Of a stretch of DNA of 64,000 bases, positions 18,501 to 26,943 are shown one piece after another (within the stretch, counting starts at the first letter, position 1; every line of letters starts with the position of its first letter). The notes under the pieces were generated by a model that was not told the DNA's origin, ran no database searches, and saw only the letters and a list, made by a program, of their open reading frames with translations. The DNA is from Algibacter pectinivorans. GTDB taxonomy: Bacteria > Bacteroidota > Bacteroidia > Flavobacteriales > Flavobacteriaceae. The position numbers and the translations under genes were made by a program. The DNA lies in contig NZ_FOMI01000002.1 of the NCBI RefSeq assembly GCF_900112595.1, forward strand, positions 78,690-142,689. Direction: 5' to 3'.

Positions 18501-21226
18501 TACGCTAAATCAATTCCTGTAGTAATATTAGTAGTGCCATCTGGCGGAATATAACCAACTGTTGGTTGTGCTTCAACATTATCAGGAATACCGTCGTTAT
18601 CCGAATCAATATCTAAATGATCATAAAAACCGTCTCTATCTGAATCTTTAGCCCAAGTCCAAAGTATTGCTCTTACTAATAAATTCTCTCCTACAGCATT
18701 TAGCCCTCCATTATAACTGGTATGTGGAACAGCCACTCTTCTTCCAGGAGCTGCTAATGCATTTTCCATGGGTTCATCAACTTCCCATGCTATCATACTT
18801 ACAGTGCCGTTTGGGTGCGTGCCCAAATGCGTACCAGTTAAAATATTAGCTACAATATAACTACCATCTCCAATATCTAAATCACCTAATGGCAAACCTT
18901 GAGTTATAGGGTGGGTATTATTAGTTATATTTATAAGGCTAGAAACTGGCTGCGACTCTACTCCTGTAGTTCCCATAATTTCATCAAATAAAGCATTTTC
19001 ACTGGTAATAACCCCTTTAGTTGACGTTGCTAAATTAGCAATATTTGCAAATGCAATACCACTATTAACCGTTGGATGAACATAGGTTACCGAAAAATTA
19101 TCGACATCTTGAGATTGGGTATCGTTAGATATGGTAACAGAAAAACCTAGGTTTATTAACTTATCTATCGTGTTTTGCTGGTCTGATGTAATTAAACCTC
19201 TTTTAACCCAAAGCAAGGTTTTAGGATGTTCAACGTTATCTAAAATACCGTCATTATCATCGTCTAAATCGCAATCATTTCCAACACCATCCTTATCGGT
19301 ATCTATAAAATTTGGATTATTAATATCGCAAGTATTACACTCGTTGGCCTGTTGTGTATTATCAATACTCGTACCAATATTTTGACCACCATTGGCAGCA
19401 TTAGGTACACCGTTACCGTCTACACCTCCTGTAATTTGATTGTTATTATTTAAATTTGAGTACCCTATTTCGCTGTTTAGGGCATCACCCTCTAAAGCAT
19501 CCGGACAACCATCGCTATCAGAGTCGGTATCTAATGAGTTTATAATACTGTCTCCATCACTATCTAAACAACCCACTGGCATAAAAGCAACCCCTTCAAA
19601 CCTGGTAGATACACTAGATACCGTGTTATAAACTACATTAAACGGATATGTAGCGCCTTCTAAATCTATATCAATGTACCACTCTGAATCTCTAATAATA
19701 ACACCTCCAGAACTGCAATCTAAAACGGTACCTGAAGTTATTACCGATCCGTCTGGGTAATTTAAAATTTCATTTAATGGATCGTTAAGCACTGCAGAAG
19801 ATCCACCCGGCCAGGTAATAGTAATTTCTTTATTAGCATTTTGAGCACCATAGCTTGAAGAACGCGCATTATTACCTACTTGTAATGAACTTAACTTTCC
19901 GTTTTGCGCCTCTTGTAAAACAAAGGCTACATCAAATACATTTCCTGGATTTACATACCCTTCATCCCAAGAAATTAATACCCCATCTGTTACATTTGTA
20001 GTATACAAACTAAACTCCACTGGCACAGGATTTCCTGAAGGTATTTCGACTAAAGATGGTGACGATAATGAAAAATCTGAAGACATAACTCCCGATTCGA
20101 AGGTCCCAGAAATACTATTGGTTCCTTCACCAGAAACACTGCCTACTAATAATGGTAGTCCACATTCATCTGTATCTAGAATTCCATCATTGTCATCATC
20201 TAAATCACAATCGTTCCCATAAGTGTCATTATCAGTATCTACAAACCGTGTACTTGTAGCATTACAAGAATCGCACTCAACGGCTTGCACCGAACTATCT
20301 GTAGAAGACACATCGTTTTGTCCTACTGTTCCTGCACCTACAGTTCCAACATTTGTAACTATTGGAATACCATTATCGTTTACTGTTGCATTTATGCTAC
20401 CATTTAGATTTAAATCTTGAAACTGTAATCCTGCATTGCCCTCTAAAGCGTCTGGACAGCCATCATTATCGCTATCTAAATCTAAATGGTCTGGTATAGT
20501 GTCGTTATCTGAATCCTGACTTTTACAAGCTTCAATATAAAATCGAAAATCGTCAATAATGGAATATGTTTCGATAGAACTAGCTTCTTCTCTACCATAA
20601 ACATAAAACCTAAAGGTATAAACAGTATTTGATTTTAGCCGTATTTCTGGAATGATCATATTATCAAACATGGCATAAATGGTTCCATCATCTACATTAT
20701 AAATATCTTGAGACAAGGTTGTCCATACTCCAGAACTACCTTCTGAAAATTGCGATGCAGAGTAAAACGAATCTCCTTTTGTAGGTTCGTACCATCCGGT
20801 AAATATGTCTTTTAGTATTAAGTTTGATACTTCTGAACTTGTCGTAAAACTCATTTCGACATAATCATTATTAGAAATTGCTTCACTAAAGTTATTAGAG
20901 GCTATTGAAGAAAATCTAAGCTGAGTACTCGTACCAGGGCTAAATTTACCAGAATCAAAATTTAAAGACGTTGTTGAAGCTAGTACCCAATCTGTTATTT
21001 TAGGATTATCTACCGAATCCATATTTAAATTACCTGGTGGGGTATTAAGCGACCAAACAAATGAACCATTAACAGAGTCTTCAGATTCGTCGCAATCTAG
21101 AATACCATCATTATCGTCGTCTAAATCAATAGAATTTATAAAACCATCGGAGTCCTGAGCCCCAAGAACATTTGAGAATAAAAATAAAACAACAAATAAC
21201 GAGGTTATAAACGAAAAATTTTTCAT
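15503..21226 (-). CDS. Giant secreted LamG / type-3-repeat protein with ThuA-like insert and T9SS tail (paralogue 2)
   Basis: About 1907 residues. An upstream in-frame ATG (21301) would add 25 residues before a clear signal peptide, so I start at MKNFSFITSLFVVL. Eight or nine clusters of calcium-binding type-3 repeats (pattern DLDDDNDGILD, DSDNDGCPDALEG) fill much of residues 24-665 and 860-1015, alternating with beta-rich segments. Residues about 665-858 resemble a ThuA/glutamine-amidotransferase-like domain (TLLWVKRGLI to ENLLVRAILWTWA), without an obvious catalytic residue. A LamG domain begins near 1018 (IDFDGVDDYLDS). The module shared with its neighbours (FWYNYWGSPVG, GVGYTQKGTGS, NPYPSALDIHKF) and a T9SS tail (LSLVNMRGQVVLEM) end the protein. 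It starts 91 bases after paralogue 3, so the two may be co-transcribed. Confidence 0.85.
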   Translation of the reverse strand: MKNFSFITSLFVVLFLFSNVLGAQDSDGFINSIDLDDDNDGILDCDESEDSVNGSFVWSLNTPPGNLNMDSVDNPKITDWVLASTTSLNFDSGKFSPGTSTQLRFSSIASNNFSEAISNNDYVEMSFTTSSEVSNLILKDIFTGWYEPTKGDSFYSASQFSEGSSGVWTTLSQDIYNVDDGTIYAMFDNMIIPEIRLKSNTVYTFRFYVYGREEASSIETYSIIDDFRFYIEACKSQDSDNDTIPDHLDLDSDNDGCPDALEGNAGLQFQDLNLNGSINATVNDNGIPIVTNVGTVGAGTVGQNDVSSTDSSVQAVECDSCNATSTRFVDTDNDTYGNDCDLDDDNDGILDTDECGLPLLVGSVSGEGTNSISGTFESGVMSSDFSLSSPSLVEIPSGNPVPVEFSLYTTNVTDGVLISWDEGYVNPGNVFDVAFVLQEAQNGKLSSLQVGNNARSSSYGAQNANKEITITWPGGSSAVLNDPLNEILNYPDGSVITSGTVLDCSSGGVIIRDSEWYIDIDLEGATYPFNVVYNTVSSVSTRFEGVAFMPVGCLDSDGDSIINSLDTDSDSDGCPDALEGDALNSEIGYSNLNNNNQITGGVDGNGVPNAANGGQNIGTSIDNTQQANECNTCDINNPNFIDTDKDGVGNDCDLDDDNDGILDNVEHPKTLLWVKRGLITSDQQNTIDKLINLGFSVTISNDTQSQDVDNFSVTYVHPTVNSGIAFANIANLATSTKGVITSENALFDEIMGTTGVESQPVSSLINITNNTHPITQGLPLGDLDIGDGSYIVANILTGTHLGTHPNGTVSMIAWEVDEPMENALAAPGRRVAVPHTSYNGGLNAVGENLLVRAILWTWAKDSDRDGFYDHLDIDSDNDGIPDNVEAQPTVGYIPPDGTTNITTGIDLAYGSGLVSLEDTDSDGIPDYLDLDTDGDGVLDINENGMSGPIMTFVDNDSDGLDNSFETTSVNDVLWDVNEDIEDPTNVLVLPDTDGDLALGGDLDYRDLLDVYFANGAIDFDGVDDYLDSTPFITDWTAGTIMAWIKIEHTSTGNLPNLYSIAGQESMRLFITNGRTPAFCVITQDQVTASDNFPDNNIQVQPDPLLNIKLENDLWYHVTGVFNSADQTVKLYLNGELVGSEANTQLNSELITKNFNGSAHIYATREFTIGRYPTNTSVAGSGHFNGNIDEVRIFDYALSDHQIQQMVYQEIENNSGYLRGSVIPKDIQDLATAQKVSWSNLKAYFPMVDIVNDITTDYSSFGNDVTLHNITTIQDQTAPMPYITLNDGDWLNQNTWLHGDVWDIKNAATNKDWSIVEVKHDITASHEVKTLGLIIDNDKTLTINGNNQVENSWYFELNGTLDLLNDSQLIQTQYSDLVTNTNGNILRRQEGTSNPFWYNYWGSPVGVPMSTALIDNNTTSNNPNNTPFSLNMLKDETGTAMSFTSNYSGNESISSYWLYTFKNGITYWDWEKFNTSAAIYPGVGYTQKGTGSGDVEQQYIFDGKPNNGTIVVNVADLGGTGSIQNVTKTAYLLANPYPSALDIHKFIDDNEGVINGYVELWQQWSGASHILKDYNGGYAQVNKTGTIRASQFIGIEGNDTGGLEGTKMPTRYMPVGQGFMAEIENNGVLPFDGTVEFNNNQRVFIKETSYSNTGPYDQGSLFTKSELVKVKNGEDKEVTMQKIRLEFKSLSGPNTKRELLLGFSDFTTDNYDYGYDAKNANPKNNDLNLELNGEPMNIQAYGPITVDKIVPLNFSSSGPHDFEIRVSETENILETQNIYIHDKLTGAYFNLSTFKPYTFSSKQGIFNERFKIVFQNESEVLSIKHSMFVENNIFYKNSTNTLFVKKLESPVSKLSLVNMRGQVVLEMTDLTIDILESGVQFSNVSTGAYIVYMRTNSNNTLVKKIIVR

Positions 21227-21317
21227 TGGTTTAAACTTGGAAGTAAAAAAGCTAGGTTTTATTTTAAGAGAATCACTAATAATGATAAAAACACATTGCA
21301 AAAAATCTTAAGATATT

Positions 21318-24300
21318 TTAATTTACTATTATTTTTTTATTCAATACCTCATTAGTTTCTGTTCTTATGTATACAACGTATGCTCCTGTAGAAATCGTAT
21401 TAAATACTATACCATTTTCTAGTTGCTCAATTGTAACATCTGCCATCTCTAACACTACTTGTCCACGCATATTTATTAACGATAGTTTACTAACGTTACT
21501 ATTTAACTTTTTAACAAATAATGTATTTGTTTTGTTTTGAAAGTAAACGTAATTCTTTATGGCTATCGCCTCTTCTGTGCTTAAAACTTCTTGTTTGCTT
21601 TGAAATACTAATTCAAATCTATTATTAAACACACCTTGCTTTGATGTAAAATTATATTCTTGATTTTTTGTTAAATCGAAGTAAATATCTGTTTCATTAT
21701 CACGCAAATATATTGCTTGGTCTTCTGGTATATTATCTAATTTCGTTAGTTTAATTTCGAAGGTATTCTCTCCTGAAGACCTAAAGTTAAATGGAACAAC
21801 TTTTTCTTTGGTTATTGTACCATAAGCTTGAATATGCATATTCTGGCCTTCAAAGTCTAAATTTAAATAATCATGACTTTCTTCCGTGCTTTTTGCATCA
21901 TATCCATAATCAAAACCGTCTGTAGTAAAGTCACTAAACCCTAGTAATAATTCCTGCCTTGTTTCTGGTCCTTTAACCGTGTTAAATTCTAGTCGAATTT
22001 TTTGCATCAAGTTTTCGTCTTCTTTTTGTTTCGAAGCACTAAGTTTTGGTGATTTTTTCGTTGTACTTTTTAAAAATATAGTAGCATCCCCTTCTTTTCT
22101 ATAAATACGTTGGCCATTATTAAAATTTATTTGAGCGTTATTAGCTACAATTTCTACAACAAACCCTTGCCCAACAGGAAGATATCTTGTAGGTGCCAAC
22201 GTACCTTCTCTATTTCCTGTATTATCTCCAGAAAGACCAATAAATTGTGAGGCTCTTATAGAACCTGTTTTATTTACTTTGGCATATCCTCCAATATAGT
22301 CTGTTAAAACATGAGAGGAACCAGACCATTGTTGCCATATTTGTACAAAGCCTCCGCTTGGAGAATTTTCGTCGCCTATAACACCTATATTATCATCTAT
22401 AAACTTATGAATATCTATTGCCGATGGATAAGGATTTCCAAGTAAGTAGCCTGTCCTAGATACATCTGAAACTGAGCCCGGTCCTCCTACATCGTCTACC
22501 TCTACTAAAATTGTGCCATTATTTGGTTTTCCATCAAATATATATTGTTGTTCTGCACCACCATTTCCTGTTCCTTTTTGGGTATAACCAATACCTGGTT
22601 GTAAAGGTGTACTTGGAGAAAGGGCGGTCCAATTCCAGTAGCTTAAACCGTTTTGATAGGTATATAACCAATAGGTACTTATTTTTCCAATCTCATTATA
22701 AGTATTTGTAAAAGAAAATAAGGTACCACGATCGTCTTTTATGGTGTTTAACATAAAAGATGTATTATTAGGGTTATTAACTCCTTCTTCGTTATCGGTA
22801 AAAGCAGTTGTAACGTTTGTTTCTAGTGGAGAACCCACTGGGGACGACCAATAGTTATATCTAAATGGACTGGCTGTCCCTTCTTGCCGGCGTAATATAT
22901 TTCCTTGTGCTGAGGTAACTAAATCGCTAGAAGTACCCTGTACTAATTGAGAATCTCCTAACAAATTTAAAGTACCGTTTAGCTCTAAATACCAACTATT
23001 ATTTACTTCATTATCAGGTGCAACTTCCAAAGTTTTATTTTCATCTATAAATAAGCCCAAATTCTTTACCGAGTGATCTGCATTTACATCATGCTTTATA
23101 TGGACTATACTCCAATCTTTATTGGTTGCCGTGTCTTCAATATCCCAAACGTCTCCATGTAACCAAGTACTTTCATCTGTCCAGTTACCATCACTAACAC
23201 TTTCATATGGCATTGGCGCTGTTTGTTCTTGTACTGTTGTTATATTATTTAATAAAACATCTCTATTATTACCCGAATAATCTAAAGTAGCAGAATTTAC
23301 TATATTAGTCATTGGGTAATAAGCTAAAAGCGTGCTCCAATTTATTTTAAGTCCCGTTACATCATCTTCAATATCTTTATTAATAACAGTTCCTTTTACA
23401 AAGCCAGAGTTATTTTCGATTTCTTGATATACCATACGTTGAATTTGAGTTTCGGTTAAAGCTTTATTAAAAACTCTTACCTCATCAATTTCTCCATTAA
23501 AATATTCCTGATTTGAAACATTTCTAGACAAACGCCCTATTTCGAAATCACCTGTCCAACTAGCGGTACACAAAATGGTTTGTCCTATTTGGCTTGTATT
23601 TATAGACGAGGTTGACCTCTCTCCATCTATATATATTGTCTGTTCTCCTGTTACGCCATTAAACACTCCTGTAATATGATGCCACTCATTATAATTTACA
23701 TGTACCCCGTTTGTTGCTCTAGTAGAGCCTGCTGTAGTACGTGTACCAAACATAAACCTATTACCATTTTGAACATATATTCTACACGAAATGTCTTCTC
23801 CTGCAATAGTAACACTAGAAACTCCTGCATTTGATGGATCTATTTTCACCCAGGCCATCAAAGTCACTTCATTTAATCCATTAAGAATAGAATCTCCAGA
23901 TAAATAGTCGTCTACACCATCAAAATCTAAGTGTACAGGGGGTAATGGACAACTTTCAAAATCAATTGATAATTCTTGTGTTCTACAGCCATCATTAGTA
24001 GATGCTATTATGGTATACACACCATAATCACTATTACTTACTGTGCCAATTATAGCCCTAGGATCGTTACCATTAAAAGTTGATCCATCAGGAAAACTCC
24101 AATCATAATTTACACCATTATAGGCTCTTAAATAAAAGGGAAATGATTCACCTAAAGGCGCACACGTTTCTCCTTGAAATTCTAGACCTAAACCTACCGC
24201 TACAGGACTTACTTGGGCAGAACTTGAATTACCACAGTTATCTTCTATTCGTACTGTATAAGCTAATGCAGCATCTTGATTATTAAAGTAGCACTCTGTA

Positions 24301-26111
24301 CTTGTAGCTAAAATTTGGTTGTTTGCTGTATTTATTAAACTATAGGAAAAAGGGCCTACACCGCCTTCTGTAACTCCCGAAATTGTAACCAGTCCATTAT
24401 TTGCACAAGTATAACTACTTAATGGTGTTAATCTAGGCTGTTCATAAGCTTCCACAGTAAAAGGTTCAGAATCTATTCCACATCCTGAAAAAAAGTCGTA
24501 CTCTATATAATACTCTCCTGGAGCAACATTACTAAAGGTAGCTGGCCCAAAAAAGGCAGCTGCAGACCCCCTTTGGATGCCCGTACTTACATCTCTTAAT
24601 CTATATCGTCTAAATCCAAATCCTCCACTGGTATTTGTGGTTGTATTAACTTGAACACTATGATCGTTTACGCAGCCTTGAACAACACTTATATCAAAAG
24701 TAACATCTAAAGCATCTGCTTCTTCAAACTCAAAAGCATGTGTATCGGTATTACCACAAGCATCAGTAGCTGTTACCACGTAATTACCAACTGTAAGTTC
24801 ATTAAAAACGTTTCCGTTTTTTGGCCCTGGATCGCCCATAAAGCTTGCAGGCACTGTAGTTAATTCAAACGAAACAGGACCTGGGGCATCATTACTATTA
24901 TAAGATATAACAACAGACCCCAGACCTACATTACATGTATCTCCTTCTGCATCCGTACTTGGGTCTATTTCCACTGCGGCAAATGTTTCATTATTTGCAC
25001 CTGAAAATACAGATCCGCAACTATCTGTTACTGTATATTCATAGTCTCCAAACGGCAAATCATCAAAATCGCCAGTGGTATTAGTTAAGGGACCAGTATA
25101 TCCAGCTGGTGTATTTGTTAAGGTATATGTATAAGGCCCATACATCCATCTAGGGTTTAAACTTAAATCAAAACCAGCACAACCTTTATCTAAAACGAAA
25201 AAGGATACTCCGTTAGTAGGGTTGTTATAGGTATATGTATCTGTTTGCCCACAATTACCTGTAACAGAGAAAGTATATGGTGCTTGATTAATTGGTAATG
25301 TAAAATTACCTGTAGTATTAGAGGATGCATAACCACTAGGTGCACCTCCTACTATTTCGTAAGTATAACTACCGCTTCCAAAAACGTCTACACTATAAAT
25401 AGCTTCTGTACAGGAAATTCTATTTACTCCATTACCTCTTAAATTTACACTGGGGGATGATGAGGTATTTATTCTTCGATTTCTTGTTTGAAAGTCTCCA
25501 CAAACATCAAAAACTCTAATTCTGTAGTCTCCAGAAGGAAGATTATTAAAGGTGTAATTAGCACTTGAATCACTTATTGGAACCGTGGTAGTTCCTATGG
25601 GGCCATCTATAATTTGGTATTGATATGGACCAACACCATCTAAAACATTAACAGATATAGACCCATTACTTTCACCTGGACAACTAGGTGCTGTAGAACT
25701 TGTTGTAAAGTTTAGCAGCTCTGTTTCATCCAATACAGTTACACTACCAGTAAATGAAGGGTTTGAAGGGTCTCCAGCATCTTCAACCGTTACTTCATAG
25801 GTCCCTGGATATAAATCTATAAACGTAAATGTAGATTCATGAAATTGATTTGGAAAAGGATACGTTTGCCCATTACTAGTTGGACCATTTGTTATTGTAA
25901 AAATATATAAACTTGGGTTAATATTGCTTCCCGTGGCTGTTACGGTTATTGTACCGTTATTAGAACATGTTGCCGCAGAGGAGCTGGTGCTTCCATTAAC
26001 ATTATATAGCTCAAGATTTGATATCGTTGTAGAAAAAGACGAACTCACAAAAGAAAATAGAAAAAAACTTAGAAATAATATTTTTTTCAATAACATATAC
26101 TTTTTTTTCAT
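21318..26111 (-). CDS. Giant secreted SprB-repeat / LamG protein with T9SS tail (paralogue 3)
   Basis: A 1597-residue protein with a signal peptide (MLLKKILFLSFFLFSFVSSS, preceded by KKKY). Its N-terminal 700 residues differ from the two neighbours: instead of acidic repeats it has about seven beta-rich repeats of the SprB type, typified by SCPGESNGSISVNVLDGVG and PYQYQIIDGP, each ending near YTVTDSCG or YRIRVFDVCG. SprB of Flavobacterium johnsoniae is the mobile adhesin of gliding motility, although it is several times larger. A LamG domain (LDFDGVDDYLSG) starts near 727. The shared module (FRYNYWSSPVG, GIGYTQKGTGN, GNPYPSAIDIHKF) and the T9SS tail (LSLINMRGQVVLEM, ending NKKIIVN) follow. 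It heads the three-gene block. Confidence 0.85.
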   Translation of the reverse strand: MKKKYMLLKKILFLSFFLFSFVSSSFSTTISNLELYNVNGSTSSSAATCSNNGTITVTATGSNINPSLYIFTITNGPTSNGQTYPFPNQFHESTFTFIDLYPGTYEVTVEDAGDPSNPSFTGSVTVLDETELLNFTTSSTAPSCPGESNGSISVNVLDGVGPYQYQIIDGPIGTTTVPISDSSANYTFNNLPSGDYRIRVFDVCGDFQTRNRRINTSSSPSVNLRGNGVNRISCTEAIYSVDVFGSGSYTYEIVGGAPSGYASSNTTGNFTLPINQAPYTFSVTGNCGQTDTYTYNNPTNGVSFFVLDKGCAGFDLSLNPRWMYGPYTYTLTNTPAGYTGPLTNTTGDFDDLPFGDYEYTVTDSCGSVFSGANNETFAAVEIDPSTDAEGDTCNVGLGSVVISYNSNDAPGPVSFELTTVPASFMGDPGPKNGNVFNELTVGNYVVTATDACGNTDTHAFEFEEADALDVTFDISVVQGCVNDHSVQVNTTTNTSGGFGFRRYRLRDVSTGIQRGSAAAFFGPATFSNVAPGEYYIEYDFFSGCGIDSEPFTVEAYEQPRLTPLSSYTCANNGLVTISGVTEGGVGPFSYSLINTANNQILATSTECYFNNQDAALAYTVRIEDNCGNSSSAQVSPVAVGLGLEFQGETCAPLGESFPFYLRAYNGVNYDWSFPDGSTFNGNDPRAIIGTVSNSDYGVYTIIASTNDGCRTQELSIDFESCPLPPVHLDFDGVDDYLSGDSILNGLNEVTLMAWVKIDPSNAGVSSVTIAGEDISCRIYVQNGNRFMFGTRTTAGSTRATNGVHVNYNEWHHITGVFNGVTGEQTIYIDGERSTSSINTSQIGQTILCTASWTGDFEIGRLSRNVSNQEYFNGEIDEVRVFNKALTETQIQRMVYQEIENNSGFVKGTVINKDIEDDVTGLKINWSTLLAYYPMTNIVNSATLDYSGNNRDVLLNNITTVQEQTAPMPYESVSDGNWTDESTWLHGDVWDIEDTATNKDWSIVHIKHDVNADHSVKNLGLFIDENKTLEVAPDNEVNNSWYLELNGTLNLLGDSQLVQGTSSDLVTSAQGNILRRQEGTASPFRYNYWSSPVGSPLETNVTTAFTDNEEGVNNPNNTSFMLNTIKDDRGTLFSFTNTYNEIGKISTYWLYTYQNGLSYWNWTALSPSTPLQPGIGYTQKGTGNGGAEQQYIFDGKPNNGTILVEVDDVGGPGSVSDVSRTGYLLGNPYPSAIDIHKFIDDNIGVIGDENSPSGGFVQIWQQWSGSSHVLTDYIGGYAKVNKTGSIRASQFIGLSGDNTGNREGTLAPTRYLPVGQGFVVEIVANNAQINFNNGQRIYRKEGDATIFLKSTTKKSPKLSASKQKEDENLMQKIRLEFNTVKGPETRQELLLGFSDFTTDGFDYGYDAKSTEESHDYLNLDFEGQNMHIQAYGTITKEKVVPFNFRSSGENTFEIKLTKLDNIPEDQAIYLRDNETDIYFDLTKNQEYNFTSKQGVFNNRFELVFQSKQEVLSTEEAIAIKNYVYFQNKTNTLFVKKLNSNVSKLSLINMRGQVVLEMADVTIEQLENGIVFNTISTGAYVVYIRTETNEVLNKKIIVN

Positions 26112-26300
26112 AACTAATAAGTTAGTAGGTTAACTCTATAATTTAGACACATAATACAAAATAACGTCACTTCTACCCGACGCCGATTCGATTTAAAATT
26201 CATTTAGTATAAAACGGTTTCATTTTATTACATTATTAAACAATAGCTGCTTTTCACCAAAACCACTACAACATGTTGGCAAATGTTCTATATAAAACTT

Positions 26301-26678
26301 TTATAATGTGACATTTAAATAAATAAAGGTTTTTAGCTTATGTCTATTATTACACTTTATATCTAAAAAATATACACCACCAACAACGCCTTTTTTATGT
26401 AAACGCACCCTATCATATACTCTAAAAATAAAATTTATAATACTACTTTTAGAAGCACTTTTTATTGAGGCAGTGTATTTTAAAACTGCACTCGTAGCGC
26501 TCCTATATAGCAGTATCTCGTTTTTAGTTGAAAGCCCACTATTTTGAATGTACGCTTTAAAAAAGATAAGACATAAGTCTAGCTTAGAAAAAAGTACATC
26601 TTTTTTCATTTTATTAGGTATAAGACTTTTTATATAAAATTTTAAACTCAACATCGTACTCAAAATGTAAAATAGCAA
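26301..26678 (-). CDS. Doubtful hypothetical ORF upstream of the adhesin block
   Basis: An open frame of up to 125 codons beginning at TTG; internal ATG starts at 26654 and 26612 give 117 or 103 residues. The product would be basic (segments RVYDRVRLHKKGVVGG and CNNRHKLKTF) with no recognised domain or signal peptide. It lies on the same strand as its neighbours, and the shared 13-base motif is 78 bases upstream. Codon use is not distinctive in such AT-rich sequence, so it may be a chance frame or a decayed gene. I do not assign a function. Confidence 0.25.
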   Translation of the reverse strand: MLFYILSTMLSLKFYIKSLIPNKMKKDVLFSKLDLCLIFFKAYIQNSGLSTKNEILLYRSATSAVLKYTASIKSASKSSIINFIFRVYDRVRLHKKGVVGGVYFLDIKCNNRHKLKTFIYLNVTL

Positions 26679-26756
26679 AACAACTTAGAGTAAGAGATTA
26701 CATTAATCTTGCTCTTGGTTATTTAAGATTTATACATTAATTTTTCTGAAATTGAT

Positions 26757-26769
26757 TCTTGAGGGAAGA
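26757..26769 (-). promoter_or_regulatory. Shared 13-base upstream motif, copy 2
   Basis: TCTTCCCTCAAGA on the minus strand, exactly as at 15174-15186. It is 646 bases before the paralogue 3 start and 78 bases before the doubtful ORF. A TATTTTGC element lies about 20 bases upstream on the minus strand. Function unknown. Confidence 0.35.
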
Positions 26770-26943
26770 ACAATTCATGGTAACAAATTGCAAAATACTG
26801 CGACTCCAACAATTTACTCTAACAAACCTAGGATAATTAATTGAAACGAACTAAAAAAACGTCCGAAAACCTAAAAAATAATCCACAAAGCGTACATTTA
26901 TATCGACGAAATACATGTTTTGGTAGTAAAATTATGATTTTTA

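Larger units (their letters stand above)
26112..26943. other. 832-base region between paralogue 3 and radA
   Basis: An AT-rich stretch with no recognised gene. It holds one doubtful minus-strand reading frame (26301-26678) and the second copy of the 13-base motif (26757-26769). No tRNA, strong terminator or transposase remnant was identified. The promoter of the adhesin block must lie here. Confidence 0.5.

Noticed and set aside
21227-21301. Longer N-terminus for paralogue 2 from an ATG at 21301
   Set aside because: The extra 25 residues precede a normal signal peptide and are not secretory in character; the ATG at 21226 is preferred.
10498-26111. Short tandem DNA repeats or a CRISPR-like array in the acidic-repeat coding region
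   Set aside because: The regular pattern comes from protein repeats rich in Asp and Asn codons; the DNA units vary in sequence and spacing and remain in frame.
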